A DNA stretch of 64,000 nt, from assembly GCF_000787815.1 (NCBI RefSeq), contig NZ_BBPO01000009.1, positions 87,708 through 151,707 of the forward strand, given 5' to 3'. The notes beneath the pieces were generated by a model, which saw only the letters and a program-made list of their open reading frames with translations, made no database searches and was not told the origin of the DNA. Within the stretch, counting starts at the first letter, position 1; each line of letters starts with the position of its first letter. Source of the stretch: Streptacidiphilus neutrinimicus (GTDB lineage Bacteria; Actinomycetota; Actinomycetes; Streptomycetales; Streptomycetaceae). The position numbers and the translations under genes are program-made. Shown here one piece after another: positions 42,462 through 52,493 of this stretch.

Positions 42462-43454
42462 TCAGCGGTCGATGTAGGCCATCATGCGGTCGTTGTACCG
42501 GGGTCCGGCGACCAGCTCGGTCCGCACGGAGAGGTCGATCGCGGCAAGCGTTTCGGCGTCCAGGGCGACGTCGGCGGCGCCGGTGTTCTCCTCCAGGTAG
42601 CTGCGGCGCTTGGTGCCGGGGATCGGCACGATGTCGTCGCCCTGGTGCAGGACCCACGCGATGGCGAGCTGGGCGGGGGTGAGACCGCGCTCGGCTGCGA
42701 GTGCGCGCAGGGCGGCGGCGACGGCCGTGTTCTGGTCGTAGTTGGCGCCCTGGAGCCGGGGGTCGTGGCTGCGGAAGTCGTCGTCGGGGTACTCCTCGGC
42801 GCGCAGCACGCCGCCGGTGAGGAAGCCGCGGCCGAGCGGGCAGAAGCCGACCAGGCCGATGCCGAGCTCGCGCAGCAGCGGCAGCACGCCGTCCTCCAGG
42901 TTCCGCTCCCAGACGGAGAACTCGCTCTGCACGACGGAGAGCGGGTGGACGGCGTGGGCGCGGCGGACGGTGGCCACGCCGGCCTCGCAGAGGCCCAGGT
43001 AGCGCACCTTGCCCTGCTCGACCAGCCCGGCCATCGCCCCGACCACCTCCTCGATGGGCACCTTGGGGTCGACGCGGTGCTGGTAGAGCACGTCGATGTG
43101 GTCGGTGCCGAGGCGGCGCAGGGAGGCCTCGACGACCTCGACGACGTGTTCGGGGCGGCTGTCGGCCTCGGCCGTGGTCCCGTCCTTGAGCTTCATCGGG
43201 AAGCCGAACTTGGTGGCGATCACTGCCCGGTCACGTCGGCCCGCGAGGGCCCGTCCGAGCAGGATCTCGTTGTCGTAGGGTCCGTACGCCTCGGCGGTGT
43301 CGAAGAGCGTGTACCCGAGTTCGAGGGCCCGGTGAACGGTCGCGATGGACTCGCGGTCGTCGGTCCGGCCGTACCACTGGCTCATTCCCATACAACCGAG
43401 CCCGAGTTCGGAGACCTCGAGGCCCTGCCGTCCGAGCTTCCTGGTTTTCAGCAT
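42462..43454 (-). CDS. Aldo/keto reductase
   Basis: A 330-aa NAD(P)H-dependent aldo/keto reductase. Tetrad: Asp and Tyr in TLFDTAEAYGPYDNE, Lys in AVIATKFGFP, His in DVLYQHRVDP. The cofactor end is DIVPIPGTKRRSYLEEN. The subgroup resembles AKR13-type enzymes. First gene of the leftward operon; transcription starts within the 345-bp region shared with the PKS. It may reduce an aldehyde or ketone made by the ThDP enzyme. Confidence 0.88.
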   Translation of the reverse strand: MLKTRKLGRQGLEVSELGLGCMGMSQWYGRTDDRESIATVHRALELGYTLFDTAEAYGPYDNEILLGRALAGRRDRAVIATKFGFPMKLKDGTTAEADSRPEHVVEVVEASLRRLGTDHIDVLYQHRVDPKVPIEEVVGAMAGLVEQGKVRYLGLCEAGVATVRRAHAVHPLSVVQSEFSVWERNLEDGVLPLLRELGIGLVGFCPLGRGFLTGGVLRAEEYPDDDFRSHDPRLQGANYDQNTAVAAALRALAAERGLTPAQLAIAWVLHQGDDIVPIPGTKRRSYLEENTGAADVALDAETLAAIDLSVRTELVAGPRYNDRMMAYIDR

Positions 43455-43799
43455 GGCTGTGCTCCTCGCCTGGATGCGGGGTGGATGCGTCGGGGGACGA
43501 CGGGCTCACCCGGCCGCCGCCCCGGAGGCAGGCCTGGCCCGTCTCCACAACTGAAGCACAACTATGTACTGGAGTTCAATATCGACCTGGCACCACCCGT
43601 CGGGGCCGGGGTCAACCCGTCACGGCCCGGAGCAATGGTCTCTGAACTGCAAATTTATCGAAACGGCAGTGCCCCTGTCGCCCCCCGGGAACGCGAACGC
43701 CGTCAGGTTTTAACACTGATTTGATGTGATGAACCTAAGGTCATCTTTGCTCTTCGATATACCGTTGGCCTCGTTGACTGAACGGAAGGGGCGCTTCGA
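43455..43799. promoter_or_regulatory. Divergent promoter region, operon and PKS
   Basis: 345 bp, notably less GC-rich than its surroundings. It holds the 18-bp imperfect palindrome at 43728-43745 and ATGTACTGGAGTTCAATATCG at about 43564-43584 with a possible minus-strand -10 (CATAGT). GAAGGGG lies 10 bp before the PKS ATG. Both transcription units of the accessory cluster start here. Confidence 0.6.
43728..43745. promoter_or_regulatory. Candidate TetR operator upstream of the PKS
   Basis: GATGAACCTAAGGTCATC is an imperfect 18-bp inverted repeat (GATGA/TCATC arms). Its core ACCTAAGGT resembles ACCAAGGT in the palindrome at 47968-47985 before the cluster TetR gene. It lies 55 bp before the PKS start codon. 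Confidence 0.5.
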
Positions 43800-46700
43800 A
43801 TGGACACGGTTGACGCCATCGCGATCGTCGGCATGAGCTGCCGGTTCCCGGGAGCCGACGGGGTGGACGCGTTCTGGCGACTGCTCGAGACGAACACCGA
43901 CGCGATCACCGGGATACCGCGGGACCGTTTCGACGTCGACTCCTGCTACGCCCCGGACCCGGGCACGCCCGGCAGAACCGTCTCCCGCCACGGCGGGTTC
44001 ATCACCGGCCTGCACGACTTCGACGCGGGCTTCTTCGGCATCTCTCCCCGTGAGGCCCGCCTCATGGACCCGCAGCAGCGCGTCCTGCTCCAGGTCGTCT
44101 GGGAGGCCTTCGAGGACGCGGCGATACCGCCGTCCAGCGTGGCCGGCAGCGACGCCGGCGTCTTCGTCGGCCAGGCGACCGCCGAGTACGCCGAGGTCGG
44201 CGGCGCGGCCTCGGTCGCCGACGTCCGGGCTGTCGCCGGCAGCAGACTGCGCGCCGTCACCTCCGGGCGCGTCTCCCAGGCGCTGGACCTGCGCGGCCCG
44301 AGCCTGGTGCTCGACACGGCCTGCTCCTCGTCCCTCGTGGCGGTGCACGCCGCCAGACAGAGCCTGCTCACGCGCGAGTGCGGCCTCGCCGTAGCCGCCG
44401 GCGTCAACGCGATCCTGTCGCCCGCCGACGCCGTCGCCTACTCGCAGGGCGGCATGCTGGCGCCGGACGGCCGCTGCAAGTTCGGCGACAGCGGCGGCGA
44501 CGGGTTCGTCCGCAGCGAGGGGGTCGGCGCCGTGCTGCTGAAGCGGCTCGACGACGCCCTGGCCGACGGCGACGACGTGCTCGCCGTACTGCTCGGCAGT
44601 GCGGTCACCAACGACGGCAACGCCAGCGGACTGCTGCTCCAGCCCTCCGTTCCCGGACAGGTCTCCATGCTGCGCAACGCCTGGCGCAGCGCCGGGGCGA
44701 CCGCGGACCAGGTGGACTACGTGGAGGCGCACGGCACCGGCACGGTCGTCGGCGACGGCGTGGAACTGCGGGCGCTCACCGAGGCCTTGCGCACCGAGGG
44801 CGCCGACGGCTCGGCCAAAGGCGGCCCGCGGCGGCCGGACGCGCCGCTGCTGCTCGGCTCGGTCAAGACCAACATCGGGCACGCCGAGTCCGCGGCGGGC
44901 ATCGCCGGCCTCATCAAGGCGGTACTGGTGCTGCGGCACCGCCTGGTCCCCGCTTCACTGCACCTGACCCGGCCGCGCGCCGAACTCAACACCCCCGACG
45001 CCGTGGTGGCGATCCCGACGGAGAACACCCCGCTGCGGCCTCGGGGGGAGCGCGCCGTGGTCGGTGTGAGCTCCTTCGGCCTGTCCGGCACCAACGCCCA
45101 CGTGGTCCTCGGCGAGTTCCTGCCCGTCCCGATCGGCTCAGCCGAAGCGACCTCGGTCCCCACCTCCTCCCCCGCGGACGCGAAGGTGGAGATGAAGGGG
45201 GACGTGGGCGCGGGCGGCGACCCCGAACTCCGCCTGCTCGTGCTGTCCGCCCGGTCCCGGGAGGCGCTGCTGACGCTCGCCTCCCGGTACGCGGACCGAG
45301 CGGCGCAAGCCGACGACTCCGGCCTGAGTGCCCTGTGCCGGGGCGCGGCCCTGGGACGTGACGCCCACCCCTACCGCCTGTGGGCGGTCGCCCGGACGCC
45401 CCCGGAGATGGCCGCCGTGCTGCGCTCCCTCGCCGCTGGCGACCCCTGCCCCGACGGCGGCCTCGGCGAGGCCGGCTTCGGGGAGCCGCGCCAGGCCGTC
45501 TTCGTCTTTCCCGGTCAGGGGTCCCAGTGGCGTGGCATGGGACGGGAGTTGCTCCGGTCCTCGGCCGCATTCCGGGAGACCCTGCGGGCGTGCGACGCCG
45601 CCGTCCAGTCGGAGCTCGGCTGGTCGGTGCTGGCCAGGTTGTCGGACGACGGCGACGGGTCGAACCAGGCCGACGTGGCCGTCGACGTCGTCCAGCCCGT
45701 CCTGTGGGCGGTCCAGGTGGCGCTGGCCGCACACTGGCGCGCGATGGGCGTCGACCCGCAGGTGTGCCTCGGCCACAGCATGGGCGAGGTCGCCGCCGCG
45801 TGCGCCGCGGGGGCGCTCTCGGTCCGCGACGCCGCCCGCGTGATCTGCCGCCGCAGCCGGCTGATGCAGCGGGTGGCCGGGCGCGGCGCGATGCTCGCGA
45901 CCGAGCTCGGCGGCGACGAGGCGCGCGAACTGGCGGCACGTCACGGGGACACTGTCTGCGTCGCGGTCGAGAACGCGCCGCGCTCCACGGTCCTGGCGGG
46001 TGACGCGACCACCCTGGCGGCGATCGCCGAGGAACTCGAACTGCGCGAGGTGTTCTGCCGCACCGTCAAGGTCAACGTGGCCTCCCACTCTCCGGTGATG
46101 GACGAACTGCGCGAGGACCTGCTCGCGGCGCTCGCGGAGCTGGAGCCCAGGCACGCGCACACCGCCATGGTCTCCACGGTCCGCTGCGCGCCGCTGACCG
46201 GCGCCGAGCTGGACGCCGGGTACTGGATGGACAACCTGCGACGACCGGTGCGCTTCGCCGAGACCGCGCGCCAGGTGGGGAAGGAGCATGAGACGGTCTT
46301 CGTCGAGATCTCTCCGCACCCGCTGCTCACCCAGGCGCTGCGGGAGGTGCAGGAGCATGCAGGCGTCCCGTCCGCCGTGGTGGGCGTGACCGGTCGGCGC
46401 GACGGGGAACGGCTGGCGACCGTGCGGGCCTTGGGCGAGGCCTACGCGCTGGGCGCGCCCGTCGACTGGTCGCGCTGGTACGGCGAGGACGCCGGACCGC
46501 GCCGGGTGCCGCTGCCGCACTACACCTGGGACGTCCAGGAGTTCCGGGTGGATCCGGCGGACCCGGTGCCCCCGGTACACCCGGTACACGCACCGGACGC
46601 GGGGGCCCCGGTCCTGTCCCCACGCCGCTACGACCGGACGGTCCACCTCTCGCGGCTGGGGCTGGACGCGCTGGGAGCCGGGGTCACGCTGCGTGGGCAG

Positions 46701-47861
46701 ACGGCCGTCCCGCCGGCGGTGCACCTGTCCGCGGTGGCCGAGGCCGCCCGGGACCTTGTGGGCGACGGCCCGGTGCTGCTGCGCGACGTCCGGCTGGCCG
46801 CGACCGCGCTGCCGCTCGCCCACGCCCGCACGAGCTCACTTGCCGTCGCCTGGGAGCAGGACACGGATCGCACCGGGCCGTCGAGGCCCGGTGTCCTGCG
46901 CTTCGTGCTCGACACGATCGGCGAGGACACCGGGGCCGGCTTCGCCGCTGTTCGGGCCGGGACACGGGCCGTCAGCGGCACGGTCCTGGTCGGGGAGGCC
47001 GCCCGGGAGGCCCTGGCCCTGCCCGAACTCCGCAGGGACGACGCGCTGACCCGCTGCACCCAGTACGTCCCGGCCGACGAGTTCTACCGGCGGCTGGAGG
47101 CACGCGGCTACAGCGTGGCCCCGCAGCTGCGCGCGGTGCGCGAGCTGTGGCGCCGCGAGGGCGAGGTCGTGGCCCGGCTCCAGGCCCCGGCGGCGAGCGA
47201 GGGCGCGGCCCTGGAGTCCGGTCTGCTGGCCATGCTGGCGGGGATCCCGGAGTCCTCCCGGCACGGCGGCGCAGGCGACGCCTTCCTGCCCGTCTCGTTC
47301 GAGAGCGTCGCGCTCGTCGCACCGCCCACGGGCGAGTTCTGGAGCATGGCCCGCTTCACGCTCGATGCGGACGGCCAACTCGCCCGCTGCGACGTGCGGT
47401 TGAGCGCGATCGACGGGACCGTGCTGGCCGACTTCCACGGTGTGACCCTGCTGCGCGCACCCCAGGCCCCCGCTGGGCCCGCGGACGCGGCACGGACGGT
47501 TCCGGTGCACGTGTTGCTGCCGCACACGATCCCGGCGCCGGCGATGCACACGGTCACGGCCGGGGCCGCGTCCGCCAGGAGTGCGGAGCCCACCCCCGTC
47601 GTCCTGCGAAGGCGGACCGGCACGGGCGGGGACGACGGCGTGATCCGGCATGCCGCGGCGGTGCTCGGCACGACCCCGGACCGGCTGGACCTCCGTCGGC
47701 CGCTGCGCGACCTCGGGCTGGACTCGCTGATGGCGGTCCAACTCAGTCGGCTGCTGCGGCGCGACTTCGGCGTCGAGCTCTCCACCAGCCGACTTCTCGG
47801 CGACGAGACGGCGGCAGGCCTGGCGAAGCACTTGGAGCGCGGCGCCCCGGTCCACAGCTGA
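43800..47861 (+). CDS. Single-module type I polyketide synthase (KS-AT-DH*-ACP)
   Basis: A 1353-aa PKS. KS: C175 in DTACSSS, H311 in EAHGTGT, H361 in NIGHAES, all intact. AT: S660 in GHSMG, with VFPGQGSQWRGMG before it and VASHSPVMDE after; this does not settle malonyl versus methylmalonyl. A DH-like region at about 925-1215 lacks the catalytic His (AGVTLRGQTAVPP) and Asp (ALESGLLAML). ACP: S1309 in LGLDSLMA. No KR, ER or thioesterase. It ends in an ACP, so another protein must release the chain. ATG 43800 has GAAGGGG about 10 bp upstream. Confidence 0.92.
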   Translation: MDTVDAIAIVGMSCRFPGADGVDAFWRLLETNTDAITGIPRDRFDVDSCYAPDPGTPGRTVSRHGGFITGLHDFDAGFFGISPREARLMDPQQRVLLQVVWEAFEDAAIPPSSVAGSDAGVFVGQATAEYAEVGGAASVADVRAVAGSRLRAVTSGRVSQALDLRGPSLVLDTACSSSLVAVHAARQSLLTRECGLAVAAGVNAILSPADAVAYSQGGMLAPDGRCKFGDSGGDGFVRSEGVGAVLLKRLDDALADGDDVLAVLLGSAVTNDGNASGLLLQPSVPGQVSMLRNAWRSAGATADQVDYVEAHGTGTVVGDGVELRALTEALRTEGADGSAKGGPRRPDAPLLLGSVKTNIGHAESAAGIAGLIKAVLVLRHRLVPASLHLTRPRAELNTPDAVVAIPTENTPLRPRGERAVVGVSSFGLSGTNAHVVLGEFLPVPIGSAEATSVPTSSPADAKVEMKGDVGAGGDPELRLLVLSARSREALLTLASRYADRAAQADDSGLSALCRGAALGRDAHPYRLWAVARTPPEMAAVLRSLAAGDPCPDGGLGEAGFGEPRQAVFVFPGQGSQWRGMGRELLRSSAAFRETLRACDAAVQSELGWSVLARLSDDGDGSNQADVAVDVVQPVLWAVQVALAAHWRAMGVDPQVCLGHSMGEVAAACAAGALSVRDAARVICRRSRLMQRVAGRGAMLATELGGDEARELAARHGDTVCVAVENAPRSTVLAGDATTLAAIAEELELREVFCRTVKVNVASHSPVMDELREDLLAALAELEPRHAHTAMVSTVRCAPLTGAELDAGYWMDNLRRPVRFAETARQVGKEHETVFVEISPHPLLTQALREVQEHAGVPSAVVGVTGRRDGERLATVRALGEAYALGAPVDWSRWYGEDAGPRRVPLPHYTWDVQEFRVDPADPVPPVHPVHAPDAGAPVLSPRRYDRTVHLSRLGLDALGAGVTLRGQTAVPPAVHLSAVAEAARDLVGDGPVLLRDVRLAATALPLAHARTSSLAVAWEQDTDRTGPSRPGVLRFVLDTIGEDTGAGFAAVRAGTRAVSGTVLVGEAAREALALPELRRDDALTRCTQYVPADEFYRRLEARGYSVAPQLRAVRELWRREGEVVARLQAPAASEGAALESGLLAMLAGIPESSRHGGAGDAFLPVSFESVALVAPPTGEFWSMARFTLDADGQLARCDVRLSAIDGTVLADFHGVTLLRAPQAPAGPADAARTVPVHVLLPHTIPAPAMHTVTAGAASARSAEPTPVVLRRRTGTGGDDGVIRHAAAVLGTTPDRLDLRRPLRDLGLDSLMAVQLSRLLRRDFGVELSTSRLLGDETAAGLAKHLERGAPVHS

Positions 47862-47873
47862 CCTTCCCGAAGC

Positions 47874-47912
47874 GAGGCCGTCCCCGCCGGAACGACCGGC
47901 GGGGACGGCCTC
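47874..47912 (+). terminator. Perfect 17-bp hairpin terminator after the PKS
   Basis: Bases 47874-47890 (GAGGCCGTCCCCGCCGG) pair perfectly with 47896-47912 across the 5-nt loop AACGA. It begins 12 bp after the PKS stop. No U-tract, but the stem is strong enough for a high-GC terminator. Confidence 0.85.
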
Positions 47913-47967
47913 TCACGCGTACGGGCACGGGCACGGATCGACCCCCGGAGTGAGACTCTGATACATT

Positions 47968-47985
47968 ATTGGACCAAGGTTCAAT
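47968..47985. promoter_or_regulatory. Palindromic operator before the cluster TetR gene
   Basis: ATTGGACCAAGGTTCAAT has 8-bp arms with a single mismatch and a 2-bp centre. It lies about 100 bp before the TetR start in an AT-rich stretch (TACATTATTGG). Its ACCAAGGT core resembles the site before the PKS, suggesting one regulator for both. Confidence 0.6.
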
Positions 47986-48087
47986 CATTCATCGCCGCCA
48001 CCAGACTCGGACACTCGGTGCGACCCCTGCGGCCCGCCCCCGCAGCCGTTCCACCGAGCCCCCACCCGAGAACCGAGGAGCCGCCAC

Positions 48088-48747
48088 ATGATCGTCGGGG
48101 ACCACCAGATGGCTCCTGCCGGACGTCGCGAGCGCAGCAAGCAGCGCATCCACGACCGTCTGTACACCTGCGCGCTGGAGCTCTTCGGCGAGCAAGGATA
48201 CGAGCGCACCACGATCGATCACATCACCGAGCGCGCGGACGTGGCCCGGGGCACCTTCTTCAACCACTTCCAGCGCAAGGAGGACCTGGTCACCACCTGG
48301 GCCGAGCATCGGCGCGCGAAGTTGAAGGCGTTCGTGGAGAACTCCCTCGGACACGAGAGCGACGACACGACCGTGCAGTTGGAGCGCTGCATGGCGGCGC
48401 TCGCCGAGTTCAACACGGCCGAGGAGGATCTGACCAGGGTCATGCTCACGGCGTGGGTGAAGTCCGGCCAGCCCTTGCTGGAGGAGCCCGACGACGCGGG
48501 CCACGTCTTCAGCAACATCATCTCGATGGGCCAGTCGAGGGGGGAGGTCGCCCTCGACATCGACCCCGGCATGGCGGGCAACCTGCTGCGCGATGCCTAC
48601 CTCGGCATCCTGTACCGCTGGACCCGGTCCGACGACCGCCGGCCGCCGCTCCAGGTGGAGCTGCGCGCAGTGCTGCGCATCGCCCTCACCGGCCTTCTCT
48701 CCTACGCCCAGCGCGGCTGGGCGTCCCCGGCGCCGGCCGAAGGCTGA
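48088..48747 (+). CDS. TetR family regulator of the accessory cluster
   Basis: A 219-aa TetR repressor. HTH: RIHDRLYTCALELFGEQGYERTT then RADVARGTFFNHFQRKEDLVTTW (residues 19-72). The ligand domain follows. GAGGAG at 48075-48080 fixes the ATG at 48088; a second ATG at residue 8 is less likely. Placed directly after the PKS and preceded by a palindrome like that of the PKS promoter, it probably regulates the cluster. Confidence 0.88.
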   Translation: MIVGDHQMAPAGRRERSKQRIHDRLYTCALELFGEQGYERTTIDHITERADVARGTFFNHFQRKEDLVTTWAEHRRAKLKAFVENSLGHESDDTTVQLERCMAALAEFNTAEEDLTRVMLTAWVKSGQPLLEEPDDAGHVFSNIISMGQSRGEVALDIDPGMAGNLLRDAYLGILYRWTRSDDRRPPLQVELRAVLRIALTGLLSYAQRGWASPAPAEG

Positions 48748-48814
48748 CATCGGAGGAGGGGAGGGGCCGGGGATCGTTCCCCGGCCCCTCCCCCCCGCTT
48801 CGCGTGCGCCCGCG

Positions 48815-50056
<1,242 letters not shown>

Positions 50057-50112
50057 AGGTGTGTCTCCCCGGGCACGAGGCGAGGCGCGGGCTGGAATTG
50101 CTTCCGCCAGGT

Positions 50113-50156
50113 GTTACCGTCGGTAACGCGCTCCACAGTTTGTTACCAGGCAGTAA
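50113..50156. promoter_or_regulatory. Twin GTTACC palindromes, divergent operator
   Basis: GTTACCGTCGGTAAC (50113-50127) is a perfect 15-bp inverted repeat, and TTACCAGGCAGTAA (50143-50156) is a shorter second copy 30 bp on. They lie between the acyl-CoA dehydrogenase and the TetR gene, the second 13 bp before the TetR ATG. Likely the repressor's binding sites on both promoters. Confidence 0.75.
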
Positions 50157-50169
50157 GGATGTCAAGGCA

Positions 50170-50817
50170 ATGCCGAGCCCCGACCGCGCCGACCGGCGTG
50201 AGGTGCTGTTGGACGCCGCGGACCGGGTGGTCCGACGGGAGGGCCCGCGCGCGAGCATGAACGCCATCGCAGCGGAGGCGGGCATCACCAAGCCGATCCT
50301 CTACCGGCACTTCAAGGACAAGACCGGCCTCTACCAGGCGCTGGCGGAACGCCACAGCACCGCGCTGCTGGACCGGATCCGCGAGGCGCTGGCCGCTCCT
50401 TTGGAGCGGCGGGACCTGGTGGAGAACGTCCTCGACACCTACCTCGCCGCGATCGAGTCCGCGCCTCAGGTCTACCGCTTCCTCGCCCACCCGGACCCCG
50501 CCGCGGACGGCCTCTCCCCCGCGGGCCCGCTCGCCCCCACGCTGCGGGCCATCGCCTCCGAGCTGAGCGCGGCCATCGCCGGCCAGATCGACCTCGGCCC
50601 GGACCGCGACCTGCTGGCCGCGGCCTGGGGCCAGGCCATCACCGGCATGGTGCTCGCCTCCGGCGACTGGTGGCTGGAACAGCCCGGCTTCCCGCGCCAC
50701 CGCATGGTCCAGACCCTCGCCGACCTCCTCTGGGGCCGCCTCGCCGCCGCCGCGGACAACCCCGCCGCCACCACCAACCACAACGGCGCCCACCCGCACG
50801 AGGAAGCCCACGACTAG
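50170..50817 (+). CDS. TetR family regulator of fatty acid oxidation
   Basis: A 215-aa TetR. HTH: VLLDAADRVVRREGPRASMNAIAAEAGITKPILYRHFKDK (in part, residues 10-50). The ligand domain includes YRFLAHPDP. The ATG at 50170 was chosen because it starts the standard TetR N-terminus and is close to the second operator; the frame stays open upstream. Paired with an acyl-CoA dehydrogenase, it resembles regulators that sense acyl-CoA. The C-terminal 25 residues are disordered and His/Asn-rich. Confidence 0.88.
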   Translation: MPSPDRADRREVLLDAADRVVRREGPRASMNAIAAEAGITKPILYRHFKDKTGLYQALAERHSTALLDRIREALAAPLERRDLVENVLDTYLAAIESAPQVYRFLAHPDPAADGLSPAGPLAPTLRAIASELSAAIAGQIDLGPDRDLLAAAWGQAITGMVLASGDWWLEQPGFPRHRMVQTLADLLWGRLAAAADNPAATTNHNGAHPHEEAHD

Positions 50818-50860
50818 ACGTCCCGGAAGCCCCGCGGGGACATACGCAGTCCGGGGACGG

Positions 50861-51709
50861 CTAGAGCGGGAGGCGGAGGGGGACGGTGCTGTGGGAGTGG
50901 GTGAAGCCCGTGCGGATGTAGAGGCGGCGGGCGGGGTTGCCCTCCGTGACGGTGAGGGACAGGGAGGGGGCGCCCTCTTTCGCGGTGACGGCGAGCGCGC
51001 GGCGGAGCAGGAGGCCGCCGAGGCCGTGGAGGGAGTCGTCCGGGTCGCGGAAGAGGTCGACGACGGCGGGCCCGGTGAGGGCGAGGTCCGCGACCGAGTG
51101 GCCGGCGCGGGGCAGGACCGCCGCGGCGAGTGACGAGTCGCCGTTCTCGTGGCCGATCATGATGCCTGCGACGGGGCGCCGTCCGCGGACGGCGACCGCG
51201 CTGCCGCCCAGCAGGCCGCCGAAGAGGCCGCCGCCGATCAGCTGGGCGAGGCGCTCGAAGTCCCCGGCGGGGTGGTCGGGGTGGGCGGCCGGGTACGCGC
51301 GGCGGTGGATCCGGAAGAGACGCCGCGGGCTCACCTCATGCGGCGCGACCAGCTCCACGTCGACCGGCAGCGGCGGCTCGGACCACGCCGGATCGACGGC
51401 GCGGACGCCGAAGTCCCAGACGTAGTGGTGCGCGTAGCGGCCCCGGCTGAGCGAGGCGTCCAGCAGCAGGCGGGCGAAGGCGTCCTGCGGACCGGTGACC
51501 CGCAGCTCGGCCATCCAGCCGGGCAGGCGGCGGCGGACGACCGCCGCCGCGTGGGCGGGGTCCGCGTCGGGCGCGGGGCGCAGATCCGCGGCCCACCAGA
51601 AGTCGTGGCCGCGCAGCAGCCCGCGGACCTGGACGAAGTCGGCGACGGCCGTGCCGTCGTCGTCCCGCACCGACCAGCGCTCGGGCTGCGCGTACCACTG
51701 GTCCGTCAT
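50861..51709 (-). CDS. GNAT family N-acetyltransferase
   Basis: A 282-aa protein with a C-terminal GNAT domain. The acetyl-CoA-binding motif is DSLHGLGGLLLRRALAVT near residue 227, and LTVTEGNPARRLYIRTGF is the final GNAT strand-helix. The first 130 residues are a separate domain that I do not recognise. Its ATG overlaps the peptide deformylase stop by 4 bp (ATGA), so translation is coupled. Coupling to a deformylase suggests a role in N-terminal protein or antibiotic modification; this is inference. Confidence 0.8.
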   Translation of the reverse strand: MTDQWYAQPERWSVRDDDGTAVADFVQVRGLLRGHDFWWAADLRPAPDADPAHAAAVVRRRLPGWMAELRVTGPQDAFARLLLDASLSRGRYAHHYVWDFGVRAVDPAWSEPPLPVDVELVAPHEVSPRRLFRIHRRAYPAAHPDHPAGDFERLAQLIGGGLFGGLLGGSAVAVRGRRPVAGIMIGHENGDSSLAAAVLPRAGHSVADLALTGPAVVDLFRDPDDSLHGLGGLLLRRALAVTAKEGAPSLSLTVTEGNPARRLYIRTGFTHSHSTVPLRLPL

Positions 51710-52278
51710 GCGCGGCCCCCGCCGCCCCGCACGTCACGGTCGGGGACGTACCAGCCGGCGCGTCGCATCGCGCGCAGCGCCCGCGCTCTGCGCCAGCCGG
51801 TCAGCTCGTCGAGGAAGACGCCGCCGTCGAGGTGCGCGACCTCGTGCTGGAGGCAGCGGGCGAAGAAGCCGGTGCCCTCGATCTCGACCGGCGCGCCGGT
51901 GAGGTCCTGACCGCGCACCACCGCGCGGTCGTAGCGGGGGGTCTGCGCGCGCAGGCCCGGCAGCGACAGGCAGCCCTCCTCGCCGGCGATCACCACGCCG
52001 TCCGCCTCGACCAGCACGGGGTTGACCACGTGGCCCAGATGGCGCACGTCCTCGTCGTCGGGGCAGTCGTAGACGAAGACGCGCAGGCCGACCCCGATCT
52101 GATTGGCCGCCAGCCCCACCCCGTCCGCCGCGTACATCGTCGCGAACATGGACTCCACCAGGGAGACCAGCTCCTCGTCGAAGCTCCGGACCGGGACGCA
52201 GGGGGTGCGCAGCACCGGTGAGGCCCAAGGGGTGACGGGGTGGACGGTACCGGCGCTGCCGGGAATGCGGGAGAGCAT
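51706..52278 (-). CDS. Peptide deformylase
   Basis: A 190-aa peptide deformylase. All three motifs are intact: GVGLAANQIG (motif 1), EGCLSLPG (motif 2, Cys metal ligand) and QHEVAHLDG (motif 3, HEVAH metal/catalytic). Removes formyl groups from nascent proteins; Fe2+/Zn2+ enzyme. The C-terminal extension is Arg/Gly-rich. Streptomyces often have several deformylase genes, so this may be the extra copy. Upstream of the GNAT gene in a two-gene operon. Confidence 0.92.
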   Translation of the reverse strand: MLSRIPGSAGTVHPVTPWASPVLRTPCVPVRSFDEELVSLVESMFATMYAADGVGLAANQIGVGLRVFVYDCPDDEDVRHLGHVVNPVLVEADGVVIAGEEGCLSLPGLRAQTPRYDRAVVRGQDLTGAPVEIEGTGFFARCLQHEVAHLDGGVFLDELTGWRRARALRAMRRAGWYVPDRDVRGGGGRA

Positions 52279-52493
52279 GAGAGGACTCTATGTGCCACGG
52301 CGACGGCCACCGCCACGACCCGTGCCACGACCCCCGCGCAGGCCCCGTTCCGAGCAGCGCCGCGGCCGTCGCGAACGTCCGTGGGCGACCGGGTGGTGGA
52401 CGCCGCCGACCGCGGAAGCGATCGTGCCGGTAGGCTACGGGCAGCCGGGGGCACACACGCCCCGCAGGCCGTCCCGCAGGAGGAAAGCAACCG

